Positions 1-10,665 of a stretch of DNA of 32,334 bases are shown piece by piece. The DNA comes from Globisporangium splendens. Lineage: Eukaryota > Oomycota > Peronosporomycetes > Pythiales > Pythiaceae. Location of the stretch: contig VFIW01000187.1 of the NCBI GenBank assembly GCA_006386115.1, positions 1 through 32,334 on the forward strand. Direction: 5' to 3'. The translations under genes and the position numbers were made by a program. Within the stretch, counting starts at the first letter, position 1, and each line of letters begins with the position of its first letter. Under the pieces are notes generated by a model. The model was not told where the DNA came from and ran no database searches. It saw only the letters and a list, made by a program, of their open reading frames with translations.

Positions 1-1258
1 ATGAGCAACCAGTACGCAGCACTACAGGCATGGAGTTCAAACGCACACAAGATTAGCAACGCGCAATCAGGACCAGAAGATATGCTGATGCTGCATACAT
101 ACCTTCCACAAGTCAGTCCAATGACACTTGGAGAGCCGTGACCACCTTTGGCCATAGAGAAAAGCACGAGGCCGATCCATGTAAGGAAGAGCACCGACAA
201 GTCGCCGTACGGGACGCGGTTGTGCAGTTCCGTAAGCTCATCGACGCTTCGGACTGGGCCTGAGACAATCATGGTTTTCTTTACGCCCGAGTTGATCAGC
301 GACTCGTCTTCGTTGTCGCTGCTGCTGTTGTCTTCTTCCGTGTCCACCGTCGAGGCAACCTATAAGCATTCACAAAAAGATTAGACATAGAAATTTTAGT
401 ACACAAACGATGCCTCAATGTGAAATAGAGCAAATTTCGTACCGAGCTGAGTTCGCTTTCTTGCGGGTTCGAGACCTTGAGCTTCAGGTCGAACGCCGGT
501 CGCTTGTAGGCTTTCCACTTGAGGTACGCGAGTGCAACGACCTGGAACTCCTTGAACTTGCTTTCATGAGGCAGCAGCTTCCAGTACGAGACAATGTCCT
601 CGAGTCTCTTGGTATCCGCGGCGCTTTCTTCCTTCCACATCATGATGCCCTTGGAGAACGTACGCATGCTGGTCTTGGACAGAAGCCACACGATGCACAC
701 CGTGATCAACCACTCGGGGAACACCGCGTTCATGTTCACACCGATGATCGTGCCTGCGAGAGTCATGGGCTCCATCATCAGCATGGTCTCGTAGTCGATC
801 AACGGGCGGTCGCGCGCCAACGGGTGCCTGCTGCGCACATTGATAATGAAACTCGCGATCGCGCTGCCAAAGATCGTGGCCTTGGACAACGGGATGGCTT
901 CGTGGGACGAGAGTCCCATCAGCAGGATGTACAATGGCACCAGCAAACCGCCGCCACCAAGTCCCGAGCCCGCAGAAAGGATCCCCGCGACGAACGCGCC
1001 GATAGAGCCCGCGAGCTCGTGGTTGGACAGCGGGAAGAGCTTGTCTTCCATGCACACGCTGTTGCGGCAGATCGTGTCTTTCAAGCCGAGCGCAAAGCAG
1101 TCGGTCGTGGACTCGCACTCGGGCTGCTCGCGAATGTCGAGCACAGGCGCATCGTCGTTCAACAGCGCCTGCTCCGCTTCGGCAGCCACGAGCGAGCAGC
1201 TGCCAAGCAGCGCGACCGCGACCAGCGTCCATAGAAACAGAGCAGGAACGCGTCGCAT
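1..1258 (-). CDS. TauE/SafE-family membrane exporter (3' end outside window)
   Basis: Gene model is complement(join(1..21,103..359,443..1258)); both introns (360-442 and 22-102) have GTACGA/GTATGT donors and TAG acceptors, and the phases close. Residues 1-26 form a signal peptide (MRRVPALFLW then a hydrophobic run to LVAAEAEQ). A cysteine-rich luminal stretch follows (CESTTDCFALG..CRNSVC, about 48-69). The TauE/SafE signature starts near residue 98 with a glycine-rich GLGGGGLLVP helix and SHEAIPLSKATIFG. More helices follow, then an acidic loop at the exon 1/2 junction (TEEDNSSSDNEDE) and a second membrane half starting near LSVLFLTWIGLVLFSMAKGG. Family members move sulfite or sulfonates across membranes; the substrate here is unknown. 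The reading frame is open upstream to 1741, but the signal peptide and an Inr-like element at 1308-1321 favour the start at 1258. The C-terminal helices lie beyond the window. Confidence 0.85.
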
Positions 1259-1305
1259 GGTAGATGAGCTTGAGCGTCTTTGAACAGCTACGGAGCTCGT
1301 GGTCG

Positions 1306-1321
1306 TTCTGGAAAGTGAGGT
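1306..1321 (-). promoter_or_regulatory. Possible oomycete initiator (Inr-like) for the TauE gene
   Basis: On the minus strand this reads CTCACTTTCCAGAAC. It resembles the oomycete core promoter consensus (GCTCATTYYNCAWTTT) in its CTCAYTTTCCA core. It lies about 50-60 nt before the chosen ATG, a usual 5' UTR length in oomycetes. The match is partial. Confidence 0.35.
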
Positions 1322-2314
1322 CATGGCGCGCACCTTCTTGCCCAACTTCGAGAATGACGCAATCGGGTCGGCTTGCATTCCGCCGATGCACTTTGAGTGG
1401 CCAGGCAGACGCTCAGTCGCAAGTCCAGACGCCATCGCGAGCACGGCCGCAGCAGCAGCGCGGCTGCTCCTCATACCATCGCGCATGGATGCCGTGCTCT
1501 TTCTATCGTCAGACTGAAAAGAGGAGGAGGGGGCACTAAAAATCCTCATACTGCAACCTTCCTCTTCCTCAGTATCGAGTTCAGAGGAAAGGTTGTAAAA
1601 TGGGGGCTTTCCCGCGACATTTGGCTGGCGAGCTTCTGTGGTGTCGAGCGGATCCGGAGGTTTGATTGGCGGGCGATTAGCCAATGAACGCGGCGGACGG
1701 CGCTGAATCAACACTAGAACTGCAGTCCTGAAACGGTGCATCGCGCAATCACTGCTTTTGCTGGCTGGCGGTCACCCAACATGGCTTCACGGCGCCTTCC
1801 TCCAAGGTTCCTATTCGACGCAAACGCTGTTGCATCATGCACAGCAAGTAAGTCGTAGAAGTGGATTTGGGATCATTTACCAACACGTATATGGATACCT
1901 CTGCTCCAGTTGCAAGTCATTGCCCAAGATGATGAAACTCCAACGTTCGAGTCAATTGCAGGACAATCACGCGCCGGAGAAGGGTGTGTGTATGCGTCGC
2001 TTGCTGTACGCCACTTGCGAAGCACGTGTCAGACTCGGACACATCGTTTTGGGTTTCAGTTCTGAGAACTCGAGAGGTTCATCAACCTGATCAACACACT
2101 CAGGAATCCACTTACGCGGTCACAAGTGGTCAGATATCCACTTCTGAAAATAATCATTGCGTTCTGAGCTGTGAGAAATGGTGCAATGCTGAAAGCACTC
2201 GATGTTGAAGGTGACCAAATACCAAAGCACTCTTGGACCAAGTTATGCAAGTAACAAGACACCGAAAGGAAGAAACTAACGAGCATCAGATAGAGGCAGC
2301 AAAAGCGGTCGGCT

Positions 2315-2332
2315 TCTCTCTCTCTCTCTCTC
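2315..2332. repeat. (TC)9 microsatellite
   Basis: An uninterrupted 18-nt TC dinucleotide run lies in the 3' flank of the myosin gene, within about 140 nt of its stop codon. Confidence 0.9.
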
Positions 2333-2451
2333 TTCAAATCAAAATCACTCCACAAAAAACACACTCTTTTCTCATCTTCCTTCTCGCGTCGTCTTCTTCT
2401 TCCTACATTATAAGTAACTCATTCTTTTTTCACATGCATGCGCGCGTGGGT

Positions 2452-5400
2452 CTATCTCTTTCGACTCTTGTTGATCTCCAGGATGATAGATTGCAATTCA
2501 ATGCACTGCTCGCGCATCAGCTCCAAATCGTACCGCAGATTGCGGTTTTCGAGCTTCAGCATCGCATTCTCGTCTTCCAACGCGGTGCCGCTGGAACTCG
2601 ACGTGCTTCCGCTGCTTCTTCCTTTCATAAAGCTTTTCGCCTTCATCGACAGCTCGTCCATGTGCTTCAGGCTGCTTCGACTGCTCTTGCCAATGCTTCG
2701 GGTAGGACTGTACGCGGCAGGATCATCGCCAAATCCTTCGTCATTGTCTGAGTCATCGGCTTCGTCAACCCATTCGCCGCCATCACTCTCTTCTTCACTT
2801 TCAGATTCGGGAGGCAAGTACTCGATTGGGGTCTCGGTGTTCAGATATTTTCTCCAGCCACGCTGAATTCGGACGATTGCACGACGCTGGAAGAAGTACT
2901 CTTTTCGCTCAAGTCGCATGCGCATAACCGACTGGATCTTGATGATAGCATTGATCTTGCGGAAGAGCCGACGCCGCTCAATAAATCCAAGCACAACCTT
3001 CTGGATGCAGGTTGCCTCATAGTACATGAAGTCCGACTTCATTGCTTCCAGCTCTTCCATCACGCCATTCTTGAAGTAGATCAACGTTTTACCCATTTGG
3101 TACTCCAACGGGGATTTGCGGCCAATCAAATCCATGAAAATTGTCGACGTCCGTCGAAAGTCAGGCGTGTGCATCGATGGAGGGAACATGATTGCATATC
3201 TCGTAGCCAATTCCTCTGGAGTGAGACGACTTGGGTATCCAGAACGAGTGATACGAATTGCTTCGATCACACCTGCTGATCGCAACTGCTCAACGACCAT
3301 TCGCTTGTTGAACTCGGTCGGACTCTTGTTGGAGTTTGGCTTGATGCAACGAATGTAATGAGTATTCGTGACCGAAATGTTCTCCATCAGCTGGCCCAAC
3401 GAAATCTTGAACTGCGAACCCAAACTCTTCACTCCAGCCTTGGAGCGATTACCAGCGCTTTCAACAACGCATTCCTTTTCTTCGAACAGCTCGGTCAATA
3501 GACTGATGTCACTCGATTGAATCAGATCCATCAAATCCTTTTGCAGCATATCGCGATGTTTCTCCATGAAGCCGACTGTTTCGTACGTCACAGAACCAGC
3601 GTAGTGGTTAATGATGAACTGCGTGCGCTTCACTCTTGGAAAGTCGATATGCGGGTTGATTTCGTTGCCCTTCTTTTGATGATTGGTTTTAATCTTGTTC
3701 ACCAGTGCTTCTTCAGTGCCACGCGCTTGACGTAAATGGTCGTTCATCAGTGCGATAATACCGAGTTTACCATCAATAACCTCGACAATGTCTTTGTTAT
3801 CTTGGTACTGGATGTGATCCCACTGGAGACCTTCTCGGACGTACTCATCTTCAACTGTCTTGAAGACGTCAGTCGTGAATTTCTGTTGCAGCTTCTCATT
3901 TGCGTAGTTGATGCAGAATTGCTCGAACCCGTTTTGCGCGAAATCTTCGAAACCGAAAATATCCAGCACTCCGATTTGACCGTGAATTTGGCTTTCTTCC
4001 GCACTGATAGCTGCATTGATCTTCTGCACCATCCAGTCAAACATCTTCGAGTAGATAGTCTTGGCGAGGGCGTCGCGATTTTCGAGAGCTTCAACAGGGT
4101 CCATTGGGACAGTGACAGCGTCATTGCGAGTAATCACTGTGCGATTACACAATGCCTCTTCAATGCTGCTGGTTTGTAGCCCGAACATAGCTCCAACCTT
4201 CGACAGCGCTTGCGTGCTGGAGATGCGCGAGCCACTCTCTCCACTTTCTTCAAATGATATTTCACCCAGGTGCAGAACGCCTGCAAGAATCTGGAGCAAA
4301 GTCTTCTGGTCCGCAGCGTTCAGTCCAATCAGCGACAAGGAGTTACGCGTTCCAGCTAGCCATTTGCTGTCGTCCATGCCGTCAATTGACATGCTCTTCA
4401 GTTCGCCTGTGTACTGGTAAGCGAATGCTGGGTCAAGCTGGAAAGCCTGCAGCTCGCTTTGCGACAGTCCAGCCAGCATCTGGTAGAAGATATGGTAGTT
4501 TCTCTCGCCTTCGGCAATCGAGACCACTCGAGATTTCTCCAGCAAATATGTGTCACATTTCGCACCAACAAGCTTGCCTTGGTCGCTGAACTGAAGTTGA
4601 GTGAACTTTCCGAACCGAGAACTGTTGTCGTTGCGAGTGGTTTTCGCGTTGCCGAACGACTCCAGCAATGGATTCACATCGATGACCTTCGCAATTGTTT
4701 TGTCTTTTTTACCACCGGCGACACTTGCCAAGTGGTTCATAACAATTTTGGTAGTCTCGGTTTTACCGGCACCAGATTCACCACTGACCAAGATACTTTG
4801 GTTCATCTGGTTGTTGGTCATGTGCTTGTAAGCAGCCGTCGATGTCGAATACACGTGAGGAGGGAGCGAGTCTCGGGGCTTGCGAAGATATGGCTCGTGC
4901 AAGTTGTCGCCGTAAATGTTCTCGATCCATTTGTACGGGTTGACAGCAATCACAATCTCGTTGGTGTAGGTATCTATAAGTATAAAAGGGCACATCAGTA
5001 AGTCAACAAGCATTTCAAGGTGGAAAAAGATGCAAACAGCTCTTACATGGCTTCGAGGCTTCGAATCGCTGCTTCAAGTTGAAAAGAATCGACGGCTCAT
5101 TCAAGTACCGAAGCAATCGCATATCTTCCACTCCACTTGGATTATCCTGCAAGATCGCCACTGGCAAAGACTCGATTTCTGTAGCAGTTGGACCAGCAAC
5201 AGCTCGGATCGTGTCGGGGTCCTTCAGGTCCACCACCCGTCGCTCCGATTCCCCGGAATCAAGAGTGGCTTGGATGGTCACTTCTTTGGTTCGTTCATTG
5301 TACTCAATGATCTCAGACAGCAACCATACCTCTTCTTTATCGGGAACGTAACACTGTACACCTTGCACAATGAGATTTTGCTTCGCACCCGCAGAACCAG

Positions 5401-7090
5401 CAGCTTGGCGTCGTCGTTGCTCTTCTTTGGCCAGCAACTGTTCGTTCATAAACTTCTTCCTCTTGTCTTCGAGACTAAACTTGCTCCGCTTCCGGTTTTG
5501 GCCAACAAAGTAAGTTTGGCGCTTACGAATGTAGTTGCACTTTCCTGTTGATCGCGGAACGATCCTTCGTGGCGTGAAAGGAATCTTGGACGGGCGACCA
5601 GTTGTTTGAACTGCAGCAGGTGCAGCCGCTGGGGTACTGGAAGTTTCGTTTGATTGCTTAGAAGCCTGAGGATTGAATGACTTGAACGAAGCAGATGACG
5701 TTTTTCTTGGAGCTGAAGCAGTTGACGTTTTTCTAGGCGCCGATGAAGACGAGATGCTTGGCGCCATCGACGTCGTCGCGATAAAAGCCGCAAGCTTGCT
5801 GTTACTTTGATTTGAGTCAGATCGCGGCTTGCTCCCGATAGACGACGGTGGCTGCTTCATCATAAAGTCCTTCAGTTTGTTGTTCTCTCCCGATATCGTT
5901 CGCTTCTGCTGACGAATTGGCGACTTTGGACCAGAAGAAAATGTACTCGTCTTGTTCGCGCTCTTCGGGGAGAAGACAGCCTTCTTTGCCGCAAAATCAT
6001 TGCTGGAGTTTCGCGATCGTAGAGGCGGAGCTGGGGTTGGAGCAGGAGGAACAGATGAGCCCCCGACCGATGCTGCAGTTGGAGGAACCGCTTTCATAAA
6101 CGCAGAAAGATTCTTCGCAGGAGTTGGCGCCGAGCTTGGCGGCGCAGTCACAGGGGCTGGAGGGTTCGTTTTCATGAATGCAGCAAACTTTGAGCGTGCG
6201 TCATTTGCTGCGCCGCCTGGCTGTGGCATGCCAAGCACATTCTTCTTCAATTCTCGTGGTGGGGTCACAGGGCTGGGAGGAATATTGGCCGACTTGTTTT
6301 CCTTGCGTGAAGGCGTCCGCTTTGGAGGACCGGCAGGTTTCGATACGTGCTCCAGAGGGGCTTCACGGGACGCCGGAACCTGCGTGAGGAACGCATTGAG
6401 TCGAGAATTGTTGCCGCCTCCACTCAGGGTGCGCGTTTGCTGCCGTGGCGAAGACTCGAATCCTAGCGGCGACGATGCTGCCTGCGGTGACCTCGGTGGA
6501 GTACCGGATCCGCCACCAAATTGTGGGGACTCTGGAGGCGGCGAAGCTGGCGACATCGGAGGTGTTCCTTCGTGCGCCGGGGGACTCGCTAGCTTGGCCG
6601 ATTTCTTCTTTCCGAAGAAGCCACCTTTCATGAACGCCGTCAACTTGTTGCCGCTGTTTTTCTTCTGTGGCGATACTGCTCCGTGGGAGCTGCCGGAAGA
6701 CGTCTGGCTTTCCGAATCCGATAGTGGATTATCGCCATCCGACTCGGACGCATCACCATATGTAATTCCGCCAAACTTGTCATACAAGATCGAGAGCGTG
6801 GCCACGACTGCGACAAAATCGTTACCGTCGATCAAATCATCTGGCTGGAAAATGTCGGCGTCGCGGAGTCCGTTCGCCTTGCACCAGTCCACAAAGAGTT
6901 TCACGTTCGCTCTCGAGTGGAACGCCGTGTTCAGCTTGTTGACCTTGATGTTGGCGACCGGGTCGATCGCATTCGCGAGCATGCACAGCATCTGGCCGTC
7001 CTGCAGCATCACCGAGAGGTGCTCGCCATCGTTCACCTGCTCGGTCACCTGGCAGATCCAGTCCTGTAACTCCTCGGCGCGCCGCACCAT
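2452..7090 (-). CDS. CH-domain unconventional myosin with repeated linker motif
   Basis: Two exons, complement(join(2452..4973,5047..7090)); the 73-nt intron (GTAAGA..TTATAG) splits a Tyr codon. The product is 1,521 residues. Order: calponin-homology domain (about 8-108); Ser/Pro-rich disordered linker (about 110-510) with six copies of an xLxAFMKxxPP-like motif; a basic stretch (515-570); myosin SH3-like N-domain (about 577-632); motor (about 650-1330) with P-loop GESGAGKT at 746-753, switch I NDNSSRFGKF, switch II DIFGFE, and HYIRCIKPN before the converter; three IQ-like sites (about 1338-1390); acidic tail; short C-terminal coiled coil (about 1480-1521). An Asp sits 16 residues before DALAK, satisfying the TEDS rule without phosphorylation. 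The CH domain implies extra F-actin or scaffold binding. All catalytic loops look intact, so it should be an active ATP-driven actin motor. I cannot assign a myosin class. Confidence 0.93.
5550..6650 (-). other. Disordered myosin linker with six AFMK-type motif copies
   Basis: This encodes roughly residues 148-513 of the myosin. The spaced copies are KLTAFMKGG (149), RLNAFLTQVP (230), KFAAFMKTNPP (301), NLSAFMKAVPP (327), KLKDFMMKQPP (405) and KLAAFIATT (432). A seventh related site, KAKSFMKG, lies in the tail near residue 1459. Between them the sequence is Ser/Pro/Lys-rich with many SP and TP sites. The consensus is basic or Asn, Leu/Phe, two variable, Phe, Met/Leu/Ile, then often a double proline. 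The spacing is irregular, so this is a repeated short linear motif rather than a tandem domain. Confidence 0.75.
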
Positions 7091-7307
7091 CCTGGTCGAG
7101 CTCTGCCTATTTCTTGCTGCTGTCTTTCCTCGTTCTTTCTCTCCTTCGTCACTTTACGTCAATGCAGACGACGATGTCGACAGTCTCCTCGAACACTGCT
7201 TGTCAATGCGCGCGCCTAATAAAAAGAGGTTGAATTCACCGCCACGTTCCTCCTCGCTCTCTGAGTTTCCGCTTCGAACAAGAGGCGTTGGGGGTCTGAA
7301 TGAAACT

Positions 7308-7326
7308 CACACACACACACACACAC
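7308..7326. repeat. (CA)n microsatellite
   Basis: A 19-nt uninterrupted CA run lies about 220 nt upstream of the myosin start codon. Confidence 0.9.
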
Positions 7327-7713
7327 GCTCTTGAGGGACTCGCTCACTACGTACGCTTCGGATGCCGCAAAGTTTCTTCTTTCCGTCGCCTGCACTCGCG
7401 CGGGTGCGTTCCTCCGATGGGAAGTCCTTATAAAAGGCAGAAGCAGTCAGTTCTGCGCGATATGTCGTGGAGTTGGTTTCGCGCGGTTGCTTGCTTTTCA
7501 GACGCTCGCACAGATGCAGGACTGACCTCCCTATGTACGAGCGGGAAGTGACAACCGCCTCCTTCCTCTCGCGTCCACCACTCCGTCCACTGCAGTCCAC
7601 TATCACAACTCAACGACGGTGTGTCATAAACCTAAACACCCACCTAACCCACAGCGACTGCCGTCTCTTCGGACGCAACAGCTGTCCAGGCTGGGTGGTG
7701 TTTTGCTTTTGCT

Positions 7714-7736
7714 TTTGTCCAATGCTATTGGACAAA
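7714..7736. promoter_or_regulatory. Inverted CCAAT pair (perfect 10-bp inverted repeat)
   Basis: TTTGTCCAAT and ATTGGACAAA are perfect reverse complements separated by GCT. Each arm contains a CCAAT box. Three more CCAAT boxes (7852-7856 and 7902-7906 on the minus strand, 7988-7992 on the plus strand) lie within 260 bp. CCAAT boxes are bound by NF-Y in eukaryotes; use by either flanking gene is inferred. Confidence 0.45.
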
Positions 7737-8734
7737 CAATTCACTTGGCAGGCACTTCATCTGTTCCCCTTTCCCCCTCCCCTTGCGCCGGCTTTTCCTC
7801 GACGCCTACCCCTTCGTTTCGCTCACTGGCGATCTTCAGGAACATGCTCCGATTGGTTGACGCTTGGGTTGTTCTGTCGTTCTTTCTCTCTGACTTTTTC
7901 GATTGGCTCGAATTCGAACTGCTGAACACATACTGAAACCCAGTCAAAAATCCGTTTCTCGTCCCGTTTTGTCAACGCCACATGGAACCAATGAAGCCAC
8001 TTTGGTGGAGGAGGTTCAGACACACACAACCGACTTGCAATTCCAACAATATCCATGCGCCAACAAGAGAGTGTTTGCTCGCGCTCAGCGTTCCATGGAA
8101 TATCAATTGACTTGACACATATGGCTCTAGGAAACGATGCTCGCATGCTGTGCCTTTACCTGTGCGCGTGTTTCTGGGTGTTTGTTATGCTCCGAGAGAA
8201 TCCATTTGAGAACTGCGCCTCACTCGCTCGCGCAGGTGTATGGTATGTGCCCAGCATAGGAAACGCCCAACAGCGAGCATTACTTGAGTTGAGAAACGAA
8301 GGAAGGGAGTGCTATAATAGTGTTGTGCCTGCAAATGGGATTGGTATCAAAGGGTATCACTCGGTCCCTACTGCCCCATCTGATGACAGTCGGACCGAAC
8401 AACTCGACACAACCACAAGACGTGCGAATCTAAACGAGACGAAACTGTGCGCTAAATAGAATACTGCGAGTCATACCGGTATGGATACGGTACAAAAAGC
8501 ACCGTTCACAACAGTGTTTGCTTCATGTTCAAACTGTCTGTCACAGTACTTGACACCTTTCTGCTACGTAAAGTGTCCTCCACGGTACTCCATCTGTTCT
8601 TTCTCACTTCAAACAGTTGCCTTTGTTTATTGGAAGCGAAGAAGAAAAATGGAAAGATCCAAAAATGTGCATGGGACTCCTCCTTCTTCATCTTCTCCTC
8701 TCAGGCGGCGGCTGACAGCTCATGACCATCGCAG

Positions 8735-8750
8735 AGCCACTCTCTTCTTC
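8735..8750 (+). promoter_or_regulatory. Possible Inr-like start site for the GPR180-like gene
   Basis: GCCACTCTCTTCTT matches the CAYTYY core of the oomycete initiator and sits 63-78 nt before the ATG at 8813. The AT-rich 3' half of the consensus is missing, so this is weak. Confidence 0.25.
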
Positions 8751-8812
8751 TCCAAGCACCAGAACAGAGACGCTTTCGGAATCCGCACATCGCGACCTTC
8801 TAATCCGCGGCA

Positions 8813-10449
8813 ATGGCATCTGCTGGGAAAGCCATGCTGCTGATGCTAGTGACACTGCTTATTGCCGCTGCTGACATTCCCGTGGTGCATGCGAGCGTCT
8901 ACGCGGGCTTCACTGTCGGCCGCCAGTTTGAGTACATTGGCAAGTTCTGCTTCACGTGGACGCCGACGCTTGAAGAGCTCGCTGGGGTATGTGTGTGTGT
9001 GTGTGTGTGCCTATGCATGTGTCGCCGCTGCACGAGTGCCCGCTGCATCGTCTAACTCGAGTGTGGGTGCTTATGTGTGTGTTTGTTTGCTGTTGCAGCG
9101 CATTACTGGTGAGATCCAGACGGATGTGGCGGACCTGCAGCTCGCGATCTACGACGACGAGCAGCTCTTTTGGGAGTACATTATGACGGACGACGACTGC
9201 GACTGCAATTGCAAAGTGTCGCCCGCGCACACCAAGTATGTGTACAACGTCACGCAGACGACCAACCTGTCGACCCCGTTCTCGTTTAGCTTTGACATCC
9301 ACGAGCACCTCCGTCCGCGTTTCTGGTACGTCGCATTGGCGCGTTGCGTGCCTGGCGGAGACGAGTACGAGCCGTCGTTCACGCAGATCACGGAGGCCAA
9401 CTTCCGCAAGTACTACTTCACGTCGTGGTACCGGATCCATATGACGCAGGCAAACGGCAGTGAACTACCCGTGCAGCAGCAGGGGATGCCCGTCATCTAC
9501 GCGGTCATGACCGTGCTGTCGGGGATCGCGGCGCTCGTGCAGACCATTGCGGCGCGTGGACTGCGCAAATCCGAGTCGTTCCATCCGATCGTGAAGCTCC
9601 TCACGATGGTCGTGTTCTTCTTCAGTCTCTCGAATACGCTGCTGTTCCTGCACTTTTACGCGTACATGTTCAACGGCGTTGGCGTGCCGCTGTTCTCGTA
9701 CTCGGCCAAGATGATGCAAGTGTTTGTGCGCGTCGGCACGATCCTGCTGGCCATGCTCGTCGCCAAGGGCTGGACGATCAACAGCGTCGCGCTCGAGGGT
9801 CAGGAGAAGCTCTCGTGCCTCATGATCTCGATCCTCGGCCTCTACCTGTCGATGGCGATGTGGTACCTCATCTGGCTCGACCCGGCGTCGACGCTCTACA
9901 TCTATGACTCGTGGCCGGGCGTCGGCATCTGCGTGCTGCTGCTCGGCACGCTCGTCTGGTTTGTCAACACGATCCTCGAGACCCGGTCGTTCGAAGAAGC
10001 GTCGACTAAACGCCGCTTCTTCCTTCAGGTATGTCGTTGTTGAATGTGTGCTGCTTGCTTTGGCTTTGACAGCAAACTCGTCTAACTCTTGCGGACACTT
10101 TGTTGGAACACTTAGATTGCGTGTTTGTTCTCGGTGTACATTGTCGCGCTGCCTGTGATCGTGCTGCTCGCGTCGTTTTTGTCGCCGTGGGTGCGTGAAA
10201 AGACCGTCGCGGCGATCTCGACGAGCGTCGAGCTCTGCGTCTACACAGCGCTGATTTACTTGCTCTGGCCGTCGCGCGCACCGCGCTACTTTGAGGTACC
10301 ATCTCAATTTTCTATTGTTTGTTTTTTTTCGATGCTAAACTGTTGGTATTGTGCTTGCTGTTGCGTCACATTAGCGGCTCTACTCGGTGTCGTCTCCCTC
10401 GGAGAAAGCGACGCTGCGAGAGCAGCACCTGCCAACGGAAGAGCTGTAG
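8813..10449 (+). CDS. GPR180/TMEM145-like seven-transmembrane protein
   Basis: Four exons, join(8813..8986,9099..10028,10116..10295,10375..10449), all phase 0, give 452 residues. Residues 1-27 are a signal peptide. A luminal beta-rich domain follows (about 28-220) with YIGKFCFTW near the start, a DDDCDCNCK cysteine cluster and a possible N-glycosylation site near NLST. The C-terminal half holds seven hydrophobic helices, with LLAMLVAKGWTI, typical of the GpcrRhopsn4 (intimal-thickness receptor) family, and a YLIWLDP loop. The C-terminal tail is short and ends in TEEL. Family members are membrane proteins of the secretory pathway and cell surface; no ligand can be inferred. The first intron starts GTATGTGTG and runs straight into a (TG)10 repeat. 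Its stop lies 216 bp from the stop of the convergent FAAP100-like gene. Confidence 0.9.
8990..9009. repeat. (TG)10 microsatellite inside intron 1
   Basis: A 20-nt TG run starts at the fourth base of intron 1 of the GPR180-like gene, so it forms part of the 5' splice site. Confidence 0.9.
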
Positions 10450-10665
10450 TCTCTGGCAAAACGTGCGGACCACCGTTTTCTCAATGGGTTCTCTATTTTC
10501 TTTATTGTTATTGCGTATCTTTTTATTTCGCGATGAGCGTGAGCGAGTCGGTCGCCTTTCACTCTTGTGACGTCGTCTTCTTCACTGCAAGTGACATTAA
10601 GTATATGTGACAAACAACGAGAACGAACCTCGTGGCTTTGTTGGTGCACATGCTTATCTTTTGTG

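Larger units (their letters stand above)
1259..2451. other. Intergenic spacer between TauE and myosin genes
   Basis: About 1.2 kb holding the 5' side of the TauE gene and the 3' side of the myosin gene, both on the minus strand. The TauE reading frame stays open without an intron up to 1741, so a longer leader or an N-terminally extended isoform cannot be excluded. The rest shows only short, unconvincing reading frames and a TC microsatellite. No other gene is supported. Confidence 0.6.
7091..8812. other. Divergent intergenic region between myosin and GPR180-like genes
   Basis: About 1.7 kb of upstream sequence shared by the minus-strand myosin and the plus-strand receptor gene. It holds a CA microsatellite, a TATA-like CCTTATAAAAGG (7427-7438), five CCAAT boxes between 7719 and 7992 in both orientations, and a 12-bp palindrome (8472-8483). 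The reading frames here, including one of 134 codons at 8055-8459, lack domains, a good start context or splice support, so no gene is called. Confidence 0.6.

Noticed and set aside
410..1234. Long open frame antisense to the TauE gene (274 codons)
   Set aside because: It mirrors a well-supported coding exon in GC-rich codons, has no recognisable domain, and its protein is rich in Arg/His as expected from the complement of coding sequence.
7427..7438. TATA-like CCTTATAAAAGG
   Set aside because: Oomycete promoters rarely use TATA boxes, and no gene start lies at a fitting distance on either strand.
8055..8459. 134-codon plus-strand frame in the myosin/GPR180 spacer
   Set aside because: There is one short hydrophobic stretch but no signal peptide, family similarity, splice pattern or promoter support; this length is not unusual by chance.
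8472..8483. 12-bp palindrome CATACCGGTATG
   Set aside because: It is single, short, and far from any supported start; expected occasionally by chance.
9465..10307. 280-codon frame antisense to the GPR180-like gene
   Set aside because: Same cause: complement of GC-rich codons; it runs through an intron of the real gene and shows no domain.
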